The notes under the pieces: generated by a model
What the model saw: the letters and a program-made list of their open reading frames with translations, nothing else
Databases searched by the model: none
Told to the model about the DNA's origin: nothing
Assembly: GCA_037903475.1 (NCBI GenBank)
Contig: JBAJFG010000567.1
Location: 395,001 to 459,000, forward strand
Reading direction: 5' to 3'
DNA length: 64,000 bases
DNA from: Ancylostoma caninum
Lineage: Eukaryota > Nematoda > Chromadorea > Rhabditida > Ancylostomatidae
Part shown: positions 1-10,159 of the stretch, piece after piece
How positions within the stretch are numbered: position 1 is the stretch's first letter
Layout: every line of letters begins with the position of its first letter
Position numbers and translations under genes: made by a program

Positions 1-2683
1 ATAGGAGGTCGGCCGCGCGGTCGCTTTCTATCGCGAGGGTACCATCGCAGAACCGCAGAACTCCATCGACCATCCGAGCATCGCATGAGATGTCCTGCGT
101 ACCGATGTTTCGACTCATCGGCGTGAAGAACAGCGTCATGGACCATCGACATTGCTCTAATATCAGACTTATGTAGACGACGCTCTCGCTGCTGGCGCAA
201 AGACAGCCCAAGCATGCGACGTTCAAGTGAGACCTGGGCCGAGCGAAGCTGAGTCTCGGCGATTCTTGTCAGCGCCCACGTTTCGCTCGTGTAGCACAGG
301 GCTGGCAGCACGGTCGAGTTGAAGAGATCCGCGCGTAGCTTCTGGTCCTTGGTGTTCTCGAGTACGCTTTTAATCGAATTATAAGCGGCCCAGCCTGCTC
401 GTCGTCTCCTCGCGATCTCGGGCTTGATGTCGTTCTCCATGTTTAGGAGGCGACCAAGATAGATATATTCGCTGACGTCTTCGAGGGGAACACCCTGAAG
501 AAATACCGGCTGCTGACTAGAAAATGCGCTCCTCATGACCTTCGTTTTAGTCGTGTTGATGCTGAGACCTGTTTTTCTTCCTTCTTCGTCCAGCAGTCTA
601 AGCATTTCAGAGGCATCGTCCGGTGACCTCGTGATCAGCACTATGTCATCTGCGAAACGTAGATGGTTCAGCCGCTTCCCGTCGATGAGGACTCCAAAGG
701 TGCTCCAGTCGCAGTTGCGAATGACCGACTCCAAACACGCTGAGAATAAATTCGGTGAAACTGGGTCGCCTTGACGAACTCCTTTCTCCACAGGTACCTC
801 GATATCGTTGAGAAACGGCCGAAACACCGTGGTGCATCCCGAGTAGCACTCACACAAAACCTTTATGTACCGCGACTCAACACCCTGTTCTTCCAGCGCT
901 TTCCAGACCTTCGCCGGCTCCACTGAATCAAATGCCTTTTTGTAGTCAACAAAAGTCAGCACTAGCGGTTCTTGGTATTCTCGGGCGGCCTCGATCAATC
1001 GACAGCAGGTGATTATGTGATCCAGCGTGCTGAACTTGCGCCGGAATCCTGCCTGCTCTACCGGTTGAGCTTCGTCCAGCGTCCTCCGAATGCGCGTCAG
1101 GAGGCAACGCGTGAAAACCTTGTATAACACTGGCAGTAGCGTGATAGGACGGTAGTTTTCCAAGTTTTCTTTGTCTCCCTTTTTGAAAAGGAGAATGGTC
1201 GAGGACCGCTTCCAGGCTACTGGTACTTCACATTTTGCAAGGTAGCGGGAGAACCGTCTCGCCAGTGCGGCGTACAGAGTGGGTCCGCAAGCCTGTAAAA
1301 GTTCCACTGTAATTCCATCAGAACCAGGAGCTTTTCCTCGCGGCATCATCTCAATGGCATGGCGCACCTCCGACGGAAGGAACGGCAGGACCTCATCTCC
1401 GGGGCTCAAAACACTAGTTTGGCCCGATGCTGATCTGAAGAGGGCAGAGTAGAAGTTCTTCATGATACTCTCCATTCCTGGTCGAGACGTACAACGCGAA
1501 CCATTTGGAGCTTTCAAACACGGGATCGATAGACGATGTTCTGCCAGCGCACGCCTTTCCACCTTCAGGCTGCGCTTACTGTGGGCGGCATCAAGCAGAC
1601 GATTTCTGACGAAGTTCACGTGGTCCTCAGCTAGCCTTTGCCTGCAGAGTCTGTTCAGGACTGCGTATTCTACCAGATTCCCTTGTCGATCCATGTGCCT
1701 CCGCTTCTCAAGAAGGGCGCGGGTGCTGTTGGAGATTCGTCCTGTTACATGGTTGGGTGCTGCGGCACGACACTTATTCCTGATCTTGACGATGGTTTCA
1801 ACCAGGTGGGTGTAATCTTCGTTGAGGTCGTCTACCATCTCAAAGGCCTCCTTGGCAGCAGTGACTCTGACCATCTCCTCATCTAGGATAGTTGCTCGCG
1901 GGCGCCTCGAGCGTATTCGGGCTAAGCGCACTTGTCCTCGGTCGAAATGCAGCCGAGCTCGTAATAAGCGATGATCACTTCCCGTGTTGAATGATGGGAC
2001 AACACCAACGTCCGTGATAACTCGCTTGTTACACAAGATATGATCGAGTTTGTGATAGTGTTGCCCATTGGGAGAGACATATGTCCATCTTTTTGCTATA
2101 TTCTTCACAAACTGGCTGTTCCCAGGGAAGAGGTGGTGCGTTTCACAGAAGTTTGCGAGCCTTTCTCCGGCCTCGTTCCTCTGCTCTGCCGAGTTCGGTC
2201 CGATAAACACTTCTCCAACCTTTCGTGGTCCTATGCGAGCGTTGAAGTCACCCATTACCACAACATAGGTGCTCTTCTGGGAACGGATGAGATCACTAAG
2301 GTCGCTGTAGAACTCGTCGTGTTCTTCTTCATCCCTATCCGCGGTAGGAGCGTAGGCCTGGATGACGGAGACATCGATGTCCTTTGACAGGATGCTGTTA
2401 GTACCCCCAGTCGATGTCCATGAAATGCGGCACTTGTGATGTTCCTGGCGAAGTTTGGTGCCACGATGAAGCCCACTCCCCCCGACGTTGAGCCGGTTTT
2501 ACGAGCTCCTAGAAAAACAGCGGCACCGTTGTTCCATGTGCACGTCAGAGGTTCCTTCCGTTTCGTTTCGCTCAGTCCAGTGACGTCGTACTTAATCCGT
2601 TGTGCTTCCTCAATTAAAACCGATAGCTGAGTGGCCGAACTGACGCTACGACAGTTGTATGTGCAAGCAATCAGATGGCTCAC
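1..2683 (-). pseudogene. Endonuclease/reverse transcriptase polyprotein of RTE-type LINE (partial, one frameshift)
   Basis: This is the replication polyprotein of a LINE: it nicks the target and reverse-transcribes the element RNA. The endonuclease starts at Met 2683 with TYNCRS and LSETK motifs. GDFNAR lies at about 2252-2235 and SDHR at 1979-1968, matching the Asn, Glu, Asp and Asp-His positions of APE-type endonucleases. RT motifs follow: the palm aspartate in FVDYKKAFDS, then RQGDPVSPNLFS near 780-740, then FADD at 656-645. A tail motif RWYPRDRKRPRGRPP at 47-3 is typical of RTE C-termini. The first part is in one frame and everything from about 2433 leftwards in another, consistent with one lost base near 2432-2434. 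By hand translation the second frame has no stop to the window edge, about 800 codons. Whether the frameshift is genuine or an assembly error cannot be told here. Confidence 0.93.
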
Positions 2684-3290
2684 CCTTGTCTGTTTCCTAT
2701 GGTAGCCTACGGCCTTGAGATTTCTTCGCCTTTGGCTGTGTGCGGATCCAGCGCTACCTGACTGGGCAGGGACAGCCTGCAGGGGACTAAGGCGAGTGGA
2801 TGAAGTTGTGGGAGCGATGATTGGTGGCCTGGTTACTCCGGCTTCGCCGTGCTGGGGCTAGGCGCAGAGCCGCCCATTCACGCGCTGGGGGCGCGAACTG
2901 CGTGGCCGGTGTGCCGTTGGACGCTTTCCCGGACAGATCCGGTTGGCGTTCACCCCTTCACCACTATGAGGTGGCACATGAAGGAGACCACCAGCAGCAG
3001 CCGCAAATGTGGAGAGACCCCCTAGCACAGATTGGAATCCGGCTAAGCACCAAAAAAGGTCGAGCATATGAGGACCGATGTGAACGAGCTCGATACCACC
3101 CGGTTGATAACACCGACCTCCTGAGAGGCTTTCAATTATTCGAGTTTCAAGGCTCCAAGTTCTCGCTCGATGACAGCTTAGCTCAAAAAGTAGCTGCTCG
3201 CGTCACCTCGGTGTGCTTGAAATGGCGTTCAATTAAGCGCTAGAAGCGCTGTGTGACAGCAAGGACCGTGTGCTTGAAGATCCCCGCTGG
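2684..3290 (-). other. 5' leader of the RTE-type element
   Basis: This stretch lies upstream of the endonuclease start in the sense of the element. It is GC-richer than its surroundings and holds a 69-codon frame (3067-2858) with no recognisable domain. It is most likely 5' untranslated or promoter sequence of the LINE. A run of G occurs near 3290-3300 at its outer end. Confidence 0.5.
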
Positions 3291-3596
3291 GGGGGGGGGG
3301 ATCGAAAGCACTGTCAAGGCTTAGAACCGTGCAAAGTGGTGCTCGCATCGGGCTTGCTATCCAATTATTTGTAAGTTTCACACTTTTTAAAAAATTTTCG
3401 ACCTGAATGCTTCAACGAAGATGTGCTCGCTTCGATGTATCCGCTATTGTCTTAGTGTTAACTGGCGCAGTAGTGCGATCCCCCATGGACACCTACTCTG
3501 CGTAGAGGATGTGCACACCCTCCCTCCAGAATATGTCTTTGCCTGGTAAACGCACAAGAGAAGAGAAGGTAGTCCGAAGCTTTTTATATTCATAAG
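3291..3596. other. Unassigned AT-rich spacer
   Basis: I see no gene, RNA or clear repeat between the LINE leader and the mariner terminus. Short open frames overlap here on both strands but show no motif. Confidence 0.4.
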
Positions 3597-4491
3597 TATT
3601 AGGTTGGTGTGAAAGTCTTGCGCCAAGATATTTTTTAGGATCTGGAATTCCACAGACTTTGAATCAAAATGCCACTACACGTGAAGTGTAGGATACACTA
3701 GATGCAGCCGTACAATAATCGCCGGACATCTCGACGCGCTGGGTTACAGAAAACTGATAACGGGTTGGGTCCCCCGCTAACTGAGTGCCTTGCAAGACTG
3801 AGTATGTGCCCGTCTTTGCTGCTGCGTCCCCCAGGAGGAACTTTCTCCGCCAACTCCTCACTGGAGATGAGAGTTGGGTGCTGTATGCTAACCATACAAG
3901 AGAGAAAAGGTGATTCCCGCGAGGCGAACCATCTCTAAAACAGTCGAAAGAAGAAGTGCACGGAAGAGGGCTTTTCTGTGTTGTTGGGTGAATTCCGAGG
4001 GAATGCTGTACCGAGAACTGCTGACACCTGGGCAGCGTGACCTACTCTTTTTGACCACAGAAGATAGCAGACGCAACTCGCCCGGAGCGGGGAAAAATTG
4101 ACCATGTTGCTCCACTTCATGACAACGCCTGATCCCACATGGCAAAGCTTACTCGCCAAAAAATTGCCGAACTAGTTTGAGAAATTCTACCACACACCGC
4201 TTATTCTCCTTACTTATCTCCGTCTGAATACCACTAGCTCGGAGCCCTGAGGCTGCATCTACGAGAAAAGAAATTCGGTGATTGGACCAAACCGAAATGT
4301 GAGATTCCAAGCTTGTTAGACTTGCAGCTGCCAGAGTTCTTGACTTCTGGGGCTGATGCTGTAGTGAAGCGTTGGCCATACCTCGTGGATCATGAAGGTA
4401 ATTATTTTATTGATTGATATCTAGTCACAATGAACTTAGAATTCTTTGAAAAAAGTATGAAATTAGGTGCAAGACTTTCGGACCAACCTAG
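3597..4491 (+). mobile_element. Decayed mariner transposon with both TIRs
   Basis: A TIR starts at 3599 with TTAGGTTGGTGTGAAAGTC and is matched in inverse by AAGACTTTCGGACCAACCTA ending at 4490. The left end is preceded by TA, the usual mariner target. The length of about 890 bp is short of the roughly 1.3 kb of an intact mariner, so the copy is also internally deleted. TIRs and transposase relic agree in orientation. Confidence 0.88.
3660..4440 (+). pseudogene. Mariner transposase relic
   Basis: This is the remains of a DD34D cut-and-paste transposase. Recognisable pieces in order are TGDESWVLYANH near 3862-3900, AFLCCWVNSEG-YRELLTPGQ near 3970-4035, a PLHDNA block near 4110-4130, KLTRQKIAELV near 4145-4178, YSPYLSPSEYH near 4203-4235, and a C-terminal RWPYLVDHEGNYFID near 4369-4414. 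The family normally has Asp where this copy has Tyr in YSPYL, a catalytic position, and in-frame stops and frame changes separate the blocks. It cannot encode an active enzyme. Confidence 0.87.
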
Positions 4492-5196
4492 TGGAAGATC
4501 CATAAGGGATTCAATGTATGGACAATCACACGAGCACCGATTGGGACGGCTCCAATCCTTGATAGTGCTTCCGATACCCTCCTCCCTTCCTTAACGGGGA
4601 TTTTAGTGGATACTGCCCCAAAATTCCCGAATGTCTCAAATCGAAGATGCATTCAGCAGGTACGTGAGGGGAGGGTTGGGAGAGGGGGGAGAGGCGGGGG
4701 AGGAGAAGAAGAATTCTCTGACACACCGTCCACAATTCGAGGAGGGCAGGCAGAATCTATACCTGCTTCATCCATTTAGTTCTGAATTTTCTTTAATGAA
4801 TCTGTCAGCATAAAAAGCGAACGTCAGCATATTTGGTTTCAGGGGTTATCAAGAATTCTATAGTTGCTCCCATGAATTTGTATGCACAGCAGTACGGAAA
4901 CGAGTGAGGATACTATCCAGTAATATCATCGAGATCAATACTGATTCTCGACTTCCAGAACCATTGTCTTTGGCTCCCTCCCACGTGATGGTGGGTATGG
5001 ACTTCAACAGGCTGTTGTAATACCTATTTGGTCTTTGCTAACAGGATCGGACATTGGCGTACAGTGAGTTTTTTTTTTGTTTTCAGAGAAGCTTCCACTA
5101 CCAAAGACCGTTCTTGCTCCGGTTTTTTTCTTTGTTTATCACAGGGAACTACAAGTTGTTTGCTCTGAGAAGAACAGATATTGTGCGGAACATACG
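4492..5196. other. Unassigned spacer
   Basis: I find no coding motif, RNA or terminal repeat in this stretch. A purine-rich tract lies near 4665-4710. Confidence 0.4.
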
Positions 5197-5229
5197 TACA
5201 GTACCGGCCAAAATTACATAGCCGTTTGG

Positions 5230-5280
5230 AGTCTCCTCAATTTTCCTCATAATTCATTTATGAGGAAAATGGAGGAGACT
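5230..5280. repeat. Hairpin inside the left end of the Tc1-like element
   Basis: A 22-bp arm at 5230-5251 is repeated in inverse at 5259-5280 with one mismatch and a 7-nt loop. It lies just inside the left TIR. It may be a subterminal hairpin of the transposon; no function is implied. Confidence 0.75.
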
Positions 5281-5831
5281 CATTCATTTAGAGTAGAGCT
5301 CCGAAGCTCATATTTTTATGGGTGTTGTAGACACTCACACGTAGCAGAGAAGTTGATGATGTTGTTCCCTTTTATCAACTAGTTTCATCTAGGCAAAACA
5401 ATTATCCACAAAGGTGAAAATCCTGAATTTTGCACCATCTATAAAAGATCACAGAAGTGCTTCTATGGACGGTTTTTTTGCAAGAGCTCCTTGTAATAGA
5501 TTCGACTCATATTTGATGAGAACGGGTGCTTTCAGATCATTGATCGAACCATACAAAGCAAACTTGAATTCATTTAAAGTAAAATATGTAAGAATTTCTG
5601 CCAAATTAGCTGACTCCTCCTTGCTTACAATGTTGAAGTCTCAGGGATCGTGTTTGAAATTCCCATGTCGGCCAAACATATGCGAGCTGCTGCACACAGC
5701 GATGTATTTTAAGTTTCAGGGGAACGTCGAAAACCCCATGAGTTCCGGGTTCATTTGACCGGAAATTTCGAAATTCTCTGCGAGTGGACGAGAGGCTTTA
5801 TTCCTCAGCTAAAGCTTGGTGAGGGTGCGAC

Positions 5832-6054
5832 TGAGGTGACTTAGGCGGTTGGGTGGCGCCTTTAGGTTTCTGGGCGGTTGGGTGGCGCCCTTCAGAACAA
5901 AACAGTGGTTCAGTGGTAATAATCGTTTATATCGATTCCAGCGTATTGCCGGAATGGATGCAACAATGGAGAGTCAGGCTGACGCCCCGCCCTCAAAACA
6001 TATCGGCACACTCGAGGGTGCCAGAGGCAAAGGTTCTGGCGAGACGCCAGAACA
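5832..6054 (-). repeat. 3' LTR of the BEL element
   Basis: This 223-bp copy matches 12480-12702 end to end, starting TGAGGTGACTTA and ending CCAGAACA on the plus strand. In the sense of the element it follows the polypurine tract at 6055-6064. A short internal repeat GGCGGTTGGGTGGCGCC occurs twice near its plus-strand start. Confidence 0.93.
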
Positions 6055-6064
6055 CTCCGCCTCC
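6055..6064 (-). promoter_or_regulatory. Polypurine tract of the BEL element
   Basis: On the minus strand the ten bases next to the 3' LTR read GGAGGCGGAG. A purine run in this position primes plus-strand DNA synthesis in LTR retrotransposons. Assignment rests on position and composition. Confidence 0.7.
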
Positions 6065-6246
6065 GGCAATTACAATTCTACTTTGAAACAATGCGAATTA
6101 ATTTCATATACATACGAAATGAACAGATCACATGAGCTACTGCAGCTCGTGGAACGATGGGGCGACGGCGGCGGCTGGAGGCAGGAGAACGATTGACGAC
6201 GTGGCTGGAGGTATGGCGGCGGCTGGGGACGTTGACGGCGACTGGC

Positions 6247-6765
6247 TCACGGTCTTCTTCGTTTGAAACTCGGAGCCACAGACTGGCGGTTGGCGCACAG
6301 TACCACGTTGTGTGGTCGCCCACACCTTGCACACTGTACGCCGCAGTCATCTCCGTGCGCTGGCTTCAAGCATCGCTCACAGAGACCAAGCTTTGTGGCC
6401 TGCACGGATTTTGCTACCGGGTCTGCAAAGCGGCTACACCTTGCGGTGTTATGGCCGTCCTTGTTCTCCGGCAGCGGGCAGAAAATGCAAGGTGAGCGCG
6501 GCTTAGATCGCTCTAGCAGCTCAACACATGCATCCTCAACAGCGGCAATACGAGAACAAAAGTTCTCCACAGCGGCAATACGGGCGGACAGATGGTAAAT
6601 GGATGCTTCCATTTGACTTTGCAGCGACTGGACGGCAGAGACGATGTTGTGGAGGAGCGATGCAGCTTCAACGTTGTCCATCTTGAACCGAGCAGACTTG
6701 GGGTAAAATGGTGACTCGGTCGAGGTTTTTATACCGCTTCGGAGTTCAGACTTCGCCATCGTCAC
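6247..6765 (-). CDS. Nucleocapsid-like zinc-knuckle protein downstream of env
   Basis: This is an uninterrupted 172-codon frame in the sense of the BEL element, between env and the 3' LTR. Residues about 30-85 look like a coiled coil and contain two copies of RIAAVE. Three Cys/His knuckles follow: CIFC with a distant His and Cys, CERCLKPAHGDDC, and CARCGRPHNVVLC. The tail is basic, FKRRRP. The same three-knuckle layout occurs in this element's own Gag, so this resembles a second nucleocapsid module; RNA or DNA binding is an inference. It is the longest intact frame in an otherwise broken element. Alternatives are a captured host gene or a fragment of another BEL gag inserted in sense. Its start could lie further upstream if the transcript is spliced. 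Confidence 0.72.
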   Translation of the reverse strand: MTMAKSELRSGIKTSTESPFYPKSARFKMDNVEAASLLHNIVSAVQSLQSQMEASIYHLSARIAAVENFCSRIAAVEDACVELLERSKPRSPCIFCPLPENKDGHNTARCSRFADPVAKSVQATKLGLCERCLKPAHGDDCGVQCARCGRPHNVVLCANRQSVAPSFKRRRP

Positions 6766-6916
6766 TGCGACCGCCCCTATAACTCCAGGCTGCGGGAGGT
6801 GATGTAGTAAATGTTTTGAAGTGTTATCTATACAAGCATCATCACCATTTGGTATTTACAATGGTGGCATGTTACTTGAGGGGATAACTATGTACACAAT
6901 AGATACCACCGATCTC

Positions 6917-8386
6917 TTACTTTTTTCTGCAAAGTATGAGCCGCAGTATTTTGGATATCACATAGAATGTGAATATGATAATTGATTTAACAACGAAGAG
7001 TGCTATTTTCAGCAACATTATTATTATTATCGGTCCGAATAGGTATGTTAGACCTGCCTTTGCTATGGATGCGGCGACTGCTACCAGTGCAGCTTTCCAG
7101 TGACTCAGAACCGTTTGGAACAGAGGAATCAGGTCCGGCAAGTTAATTTCTCGTAGGCTGAGGAGTGTTTTATCCTCTTCTTCAACCGAATTGAATTGGA
7201 ACACCGATTCGTATATGGAACTGTGGTACACTAGTGTCCCGTTTATCGGTATTAGTGTCTTAGGCCCACCGCACTCTGTTTGACAAGTGATCTCTATTAA
7301 AGCGGAATCGAAATCAAGCTTCTGTTTTGTAATGGTGTTATGGGGACCACATTCTACTGAGATTTCGTGTGACTCGCAGGTTAGGGTAATAAACTGGGAT
7401 TGTTTTGAATGACAGGAAATTGTAATTTCCGAACCTTGCATGCAGCTGTAGCATCCGGACAGCTGGCTCACTTGAAGTTCGCACGGAAAATCAGCAATAT
7501 AGTCCGAACTATCCAAAGCATTTCTGCTTCGAAGACCAGGACAATTTCTCCTTGACTAGTTTCTGCTATAATTTCATTTGCAGTGTTGTTTATCGTTAAG
7601 AATGGAGAAATCAAAGGTAATCGATACCTGGGGTAACTTCGAATACGACCGATGCTGTCGTTCGGACAGTTGCAATGATGAGTAGGAGCAGCGCCACCAT
7701 TGCAGTCACAAACGAAATTATTATCACATTCGTGAAAAGTGACCATCGCGTTGACCCTGTTTCTGTTTTCGACCGGTGCATGGAGTGATTCCGGTAAAAT
7801 GAAAGAATCCTTTTTCAGATATTGCGAATCTTCGCAAGAGTGACGAGTCTGCCTGCTTCTGTACTGATATAATGGTCATGTTTTTGCCATCTACATTCTG
7901 ATTTACATAAGGAGGAAGTATTATTACGCGCTTCTCCTTTTTACGGAACAAATTGGTTTCCACTTCCAACGTGACCGTTGGCTTCCATTCCATACATTCC
8001 ACCACTTCGTACACTACTTTCGTCTGGGGAACGTGTCCTATTCTACAAAACAGGCATGATGGCAACGGAAGAAGACAACCTGCGCAAAATAGTCCTCCAC
8101 AGGAGTACTGGCATCCGTAATAACCTGGATGATGACTTACAGACTCCAGCTCGGGAACAGTTTCGTTTGGATGGAGTTGCTCACATTTGTCATCCACACA
8201 GGAACCCATTTGTGGGCATCTCACCGAATAAAAAATTTTATGCTCGGTATCTCCAGTGAAGAATTTGGACACTTTAGCGCATGTTAGATGCAGGGCCCCC
8301 AGGGCAACATCTAATTTGGAGAAGCGCGTTAGGTCAAAAACGGGGTCGAGTTTTGTCATTGACTTGTTGACCTCTACGTTCTGCAC
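6917..8386 (-). pseudogene. env: env: class II (phlebovirus Gc-type) fusion glycoprotein, two frame breaks
   Basis: This is an envelope-like membrane glycoprotein gene of the kind nematode BEL elements share with phleboviruses. The first frame, 8386-7724, is Cys-rich, with paired cysteines, a PGYYGCQYSCGG stretch and a CLFCRIG stretch, the pattern of the Phlebovirus G2 fusion domain. The frame changes near 7740, continues as 7746-7468, and changes back near 7500 to the frame 7516-6917. The last part carries a Cys-rich membrane-proximal domain (CYSCMQGS near its start) and a long hydrophobic segment at roughly residues 143-190 ending in basic RKK, a likely transmembrane anchor and short tail. 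It directly follows pol. With two breaks it is not expected to give a full-length protein. Confidence 0.86.
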
Positions 8387-8460
8387 ACATGTTTCCGTGT
8401 TCTGTGTTTCTGAATCTGTAGACTCGATTTTTATTGTTTTTTAAGCTCTATGTAATTGGA

Positions 8461-9236
8461 TCATTTTTTCATCCAAGTTAGTCCTTGAACCCAATCATGG
8501 GTTCCAATTTCTTTGGCAGCGAATCCTCTCGTGCCAGCGTCAGCTGGATTGTCATCTGTAGCAACATGGAAAAATCTGACAGTTGCACCTCTTTTTTCAA
8601 ACTGCATCTTCAGTCTCAGGATTTTGTCGCTCTGGTTAGCCACAAAAATTGGTACTTTTCGCTGTGTTTTTAGCCAACACAATGCTATTTTGCTGTCACT
8701 AACGACTGAGATTCCTTTATTCCCTTGTTGACAGCCTGTAGGATGCTGGATCCAAGACGCATAGCTAGCAGAATAGCGAGCAGTTCCAGACGTGGAATGG
8801 TCTGTTGATAGTTCTTTGGAGACAACCTGGTTTTGCCACTTACAAGCTGGCTCATTGCTTTGGTGTTCCTATCTTGCAAGTAAGCACAAGTTGCCATAGC
8901 CTATTTGCTATTATCCGCAAAAAGCCATAAACATATATTCTCATCCATATTAGCCGTAGGAATGATGTCGCGGGGCACCTCTATCAGTGCACCATTTATC
9001 TTATCGGATTGTTAGTTCCATTTTTTCATGAAGCTGCTGGGAAGACGGTCGGACCAGCCACATTGAGTGGCGAAAGTTTCGCGCATGATATCTTTCAATT
9101 TCACCACTGGTGAACCGGCTGTGCCCAATGGATCATACAAGGAGTTGATCTGGCTCACGATTTCACGTTTGGTAAGATTTTGTTTTCATGGAAACCGTGC
9201 CGAGACCGAAAACCGGTCGTTTATGGTATCATAGTT
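8461..9236 (-). pseudogene. pol: pol: BEL RNase H and post-RT region, several breaks
   Basis: The minus strand continues from the RT with a block reading NSLYDPLGTAGSPVVKLK, typical of the Pao-type region after RT. A reverse-transcribing RNase H-like part follows, with LWLFADNSK, an in-frame stop, and TIPRLELLAILLAMRL in the frame 8897-8685. The last frame, 8682-8461, holds DDNPADAGTRG, a motif at the end of BEL RNase H. Frame changes lie near 9200 and 8684. The frame ends at 8461, only 75 bases before env, and integrase motifs were not found. Confidence 0.82.
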
Positions 9237-10100
9237 TCATCCAAGCATTTTTATCCTGCCACCCGGTTGTCGATCTTCGACGGGAATATTTTTGTTGACA
9301 AACTCCGAGTTTGAAACATATTCTCGTAAGTTCATGCCAATTTTTGAAAAAAAGCTTCTTGGAAATTTGTACTTTTCCACAGCTTCTTCTTCGCTGTTCG
9401 CGAGCAGAAGGATATTGTCGACGTAAATATTACGCGCAATCTCGCCTGCAAATTCCGACTCAAGTGAGTATAAGTAGGCTAGAATCGCCATATTAAGAAT
9501 GCTGAGTGACGCAGTCACTCTAAATGGTATCCTGGTGAATCGATACTCAACTACGTTCGAGCTAACGGGTGGCAAAGTAGGATCCTCTAGCTATAAAAAC
9601 CGGCATAAATCCTTGTGGGCCCTTGAGACGGATCTGAGTGAAAGCAGCTTCAATATCGCACAGCGAGATGTATTCACTAGCCCTACTGGCAATAACTATA
9701 TCATGAATTTTACTGACCAATGATTCTCCTTTGTGTATTACGTCGCTCAGAGAAAGCTCCCCTTTTTTCTTCGATGATGCATCGAAAACGATTCTAAGCG
9801 GTTTTTGTTTGTGCTCACGCCAAACGCCTGAGTGTGGCATATAATAATTGCCAACAGCATTCTTTTCTGGCTGGTATACTCTTTCAATGACACCGTGGTC
9901 CTCGTAATCGTCGAGTATTTCACGATACCAATCCATCTGTTTATCGTTTGCCAGCAAGTTTCTTTGTAGTGCGGCAAGCCTCTTGATTGCAACCCCATAG
10001 TTATCGCTGTTGAGTCAGAGTGAGTAATAGTCTTCGAGTATTCTTGGAAGTATCTGTAAGTACCCTCATCTCGGTTGGACTCTGCTGATGTAATGCCCAT
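9237..10100 (-). pseudogene. pol: pol: BEL reverse transcriptase, frameshifted
   Basis: The N-terminal stretch starts at 10100 (GITSAESNRDEGTYRYFQEYSK). A frame change near 10010 leads into the frame 9957-9562, with YMPHSGVWREHKQKPLRIVF and the first catalytic aspartate in LCDIEAAFTQIRL. A second change near 9575-9600 leads into 9575-9237 with EYRFTRIPF and the second catalytic motif YVDN. Asn after YVD is, to my knowledge, common in nematode BEL elements, so I do not count it as damage. Three frames in 860 bases make this a pseudogene. Confidence 0.88.
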
Positions 10101-10159
10101 TCCTTCCTATTCAAATAGTCTTTGAATGTTTTCGCTATCTGAGCATCCTCATACGGACG

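Larger units (their letters stand above)
1..3290 (-). mobile_element. RTE-clade non-LTR retrotransposon, 3' end beyond the window
   Basis: The minus strand reads as a LINE with an apurinic-type endonuclease followed by a reverse transcriptase and no LTRs, the organisation of the RTE clade. The element runs off the left edge, so its 3' tail is not visible. The 5' limit is uncertain. Leader sequence seems to continue to about 3250-3290, where a run of G occurs, and no target-site duplication could be tested with one end missing. A single frameshift in the coding part suggests a young copy. Confidence 0.85.

Noticed and set aside
535..2630. Plus-strand frames overlapping the LINE
   Set aside because: They are shadows of the minus-strand endonuclease/RT, which carries all the motifs.
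3290..3300. CRISPR-like or regulatory meaning of short repeats and G runs
   Set aside because: Repeat units are transposon-derived or homopolymers. No array with uniform spacers exists, and the context is eukaryotic.
9390..9430. YVDN in the BEL reverse transcriptase as an inactivating change
   Set aside because: Asn after YVD is, as far as I know, frequent in nematode BEL elements. The frameshifts are the clear damage.
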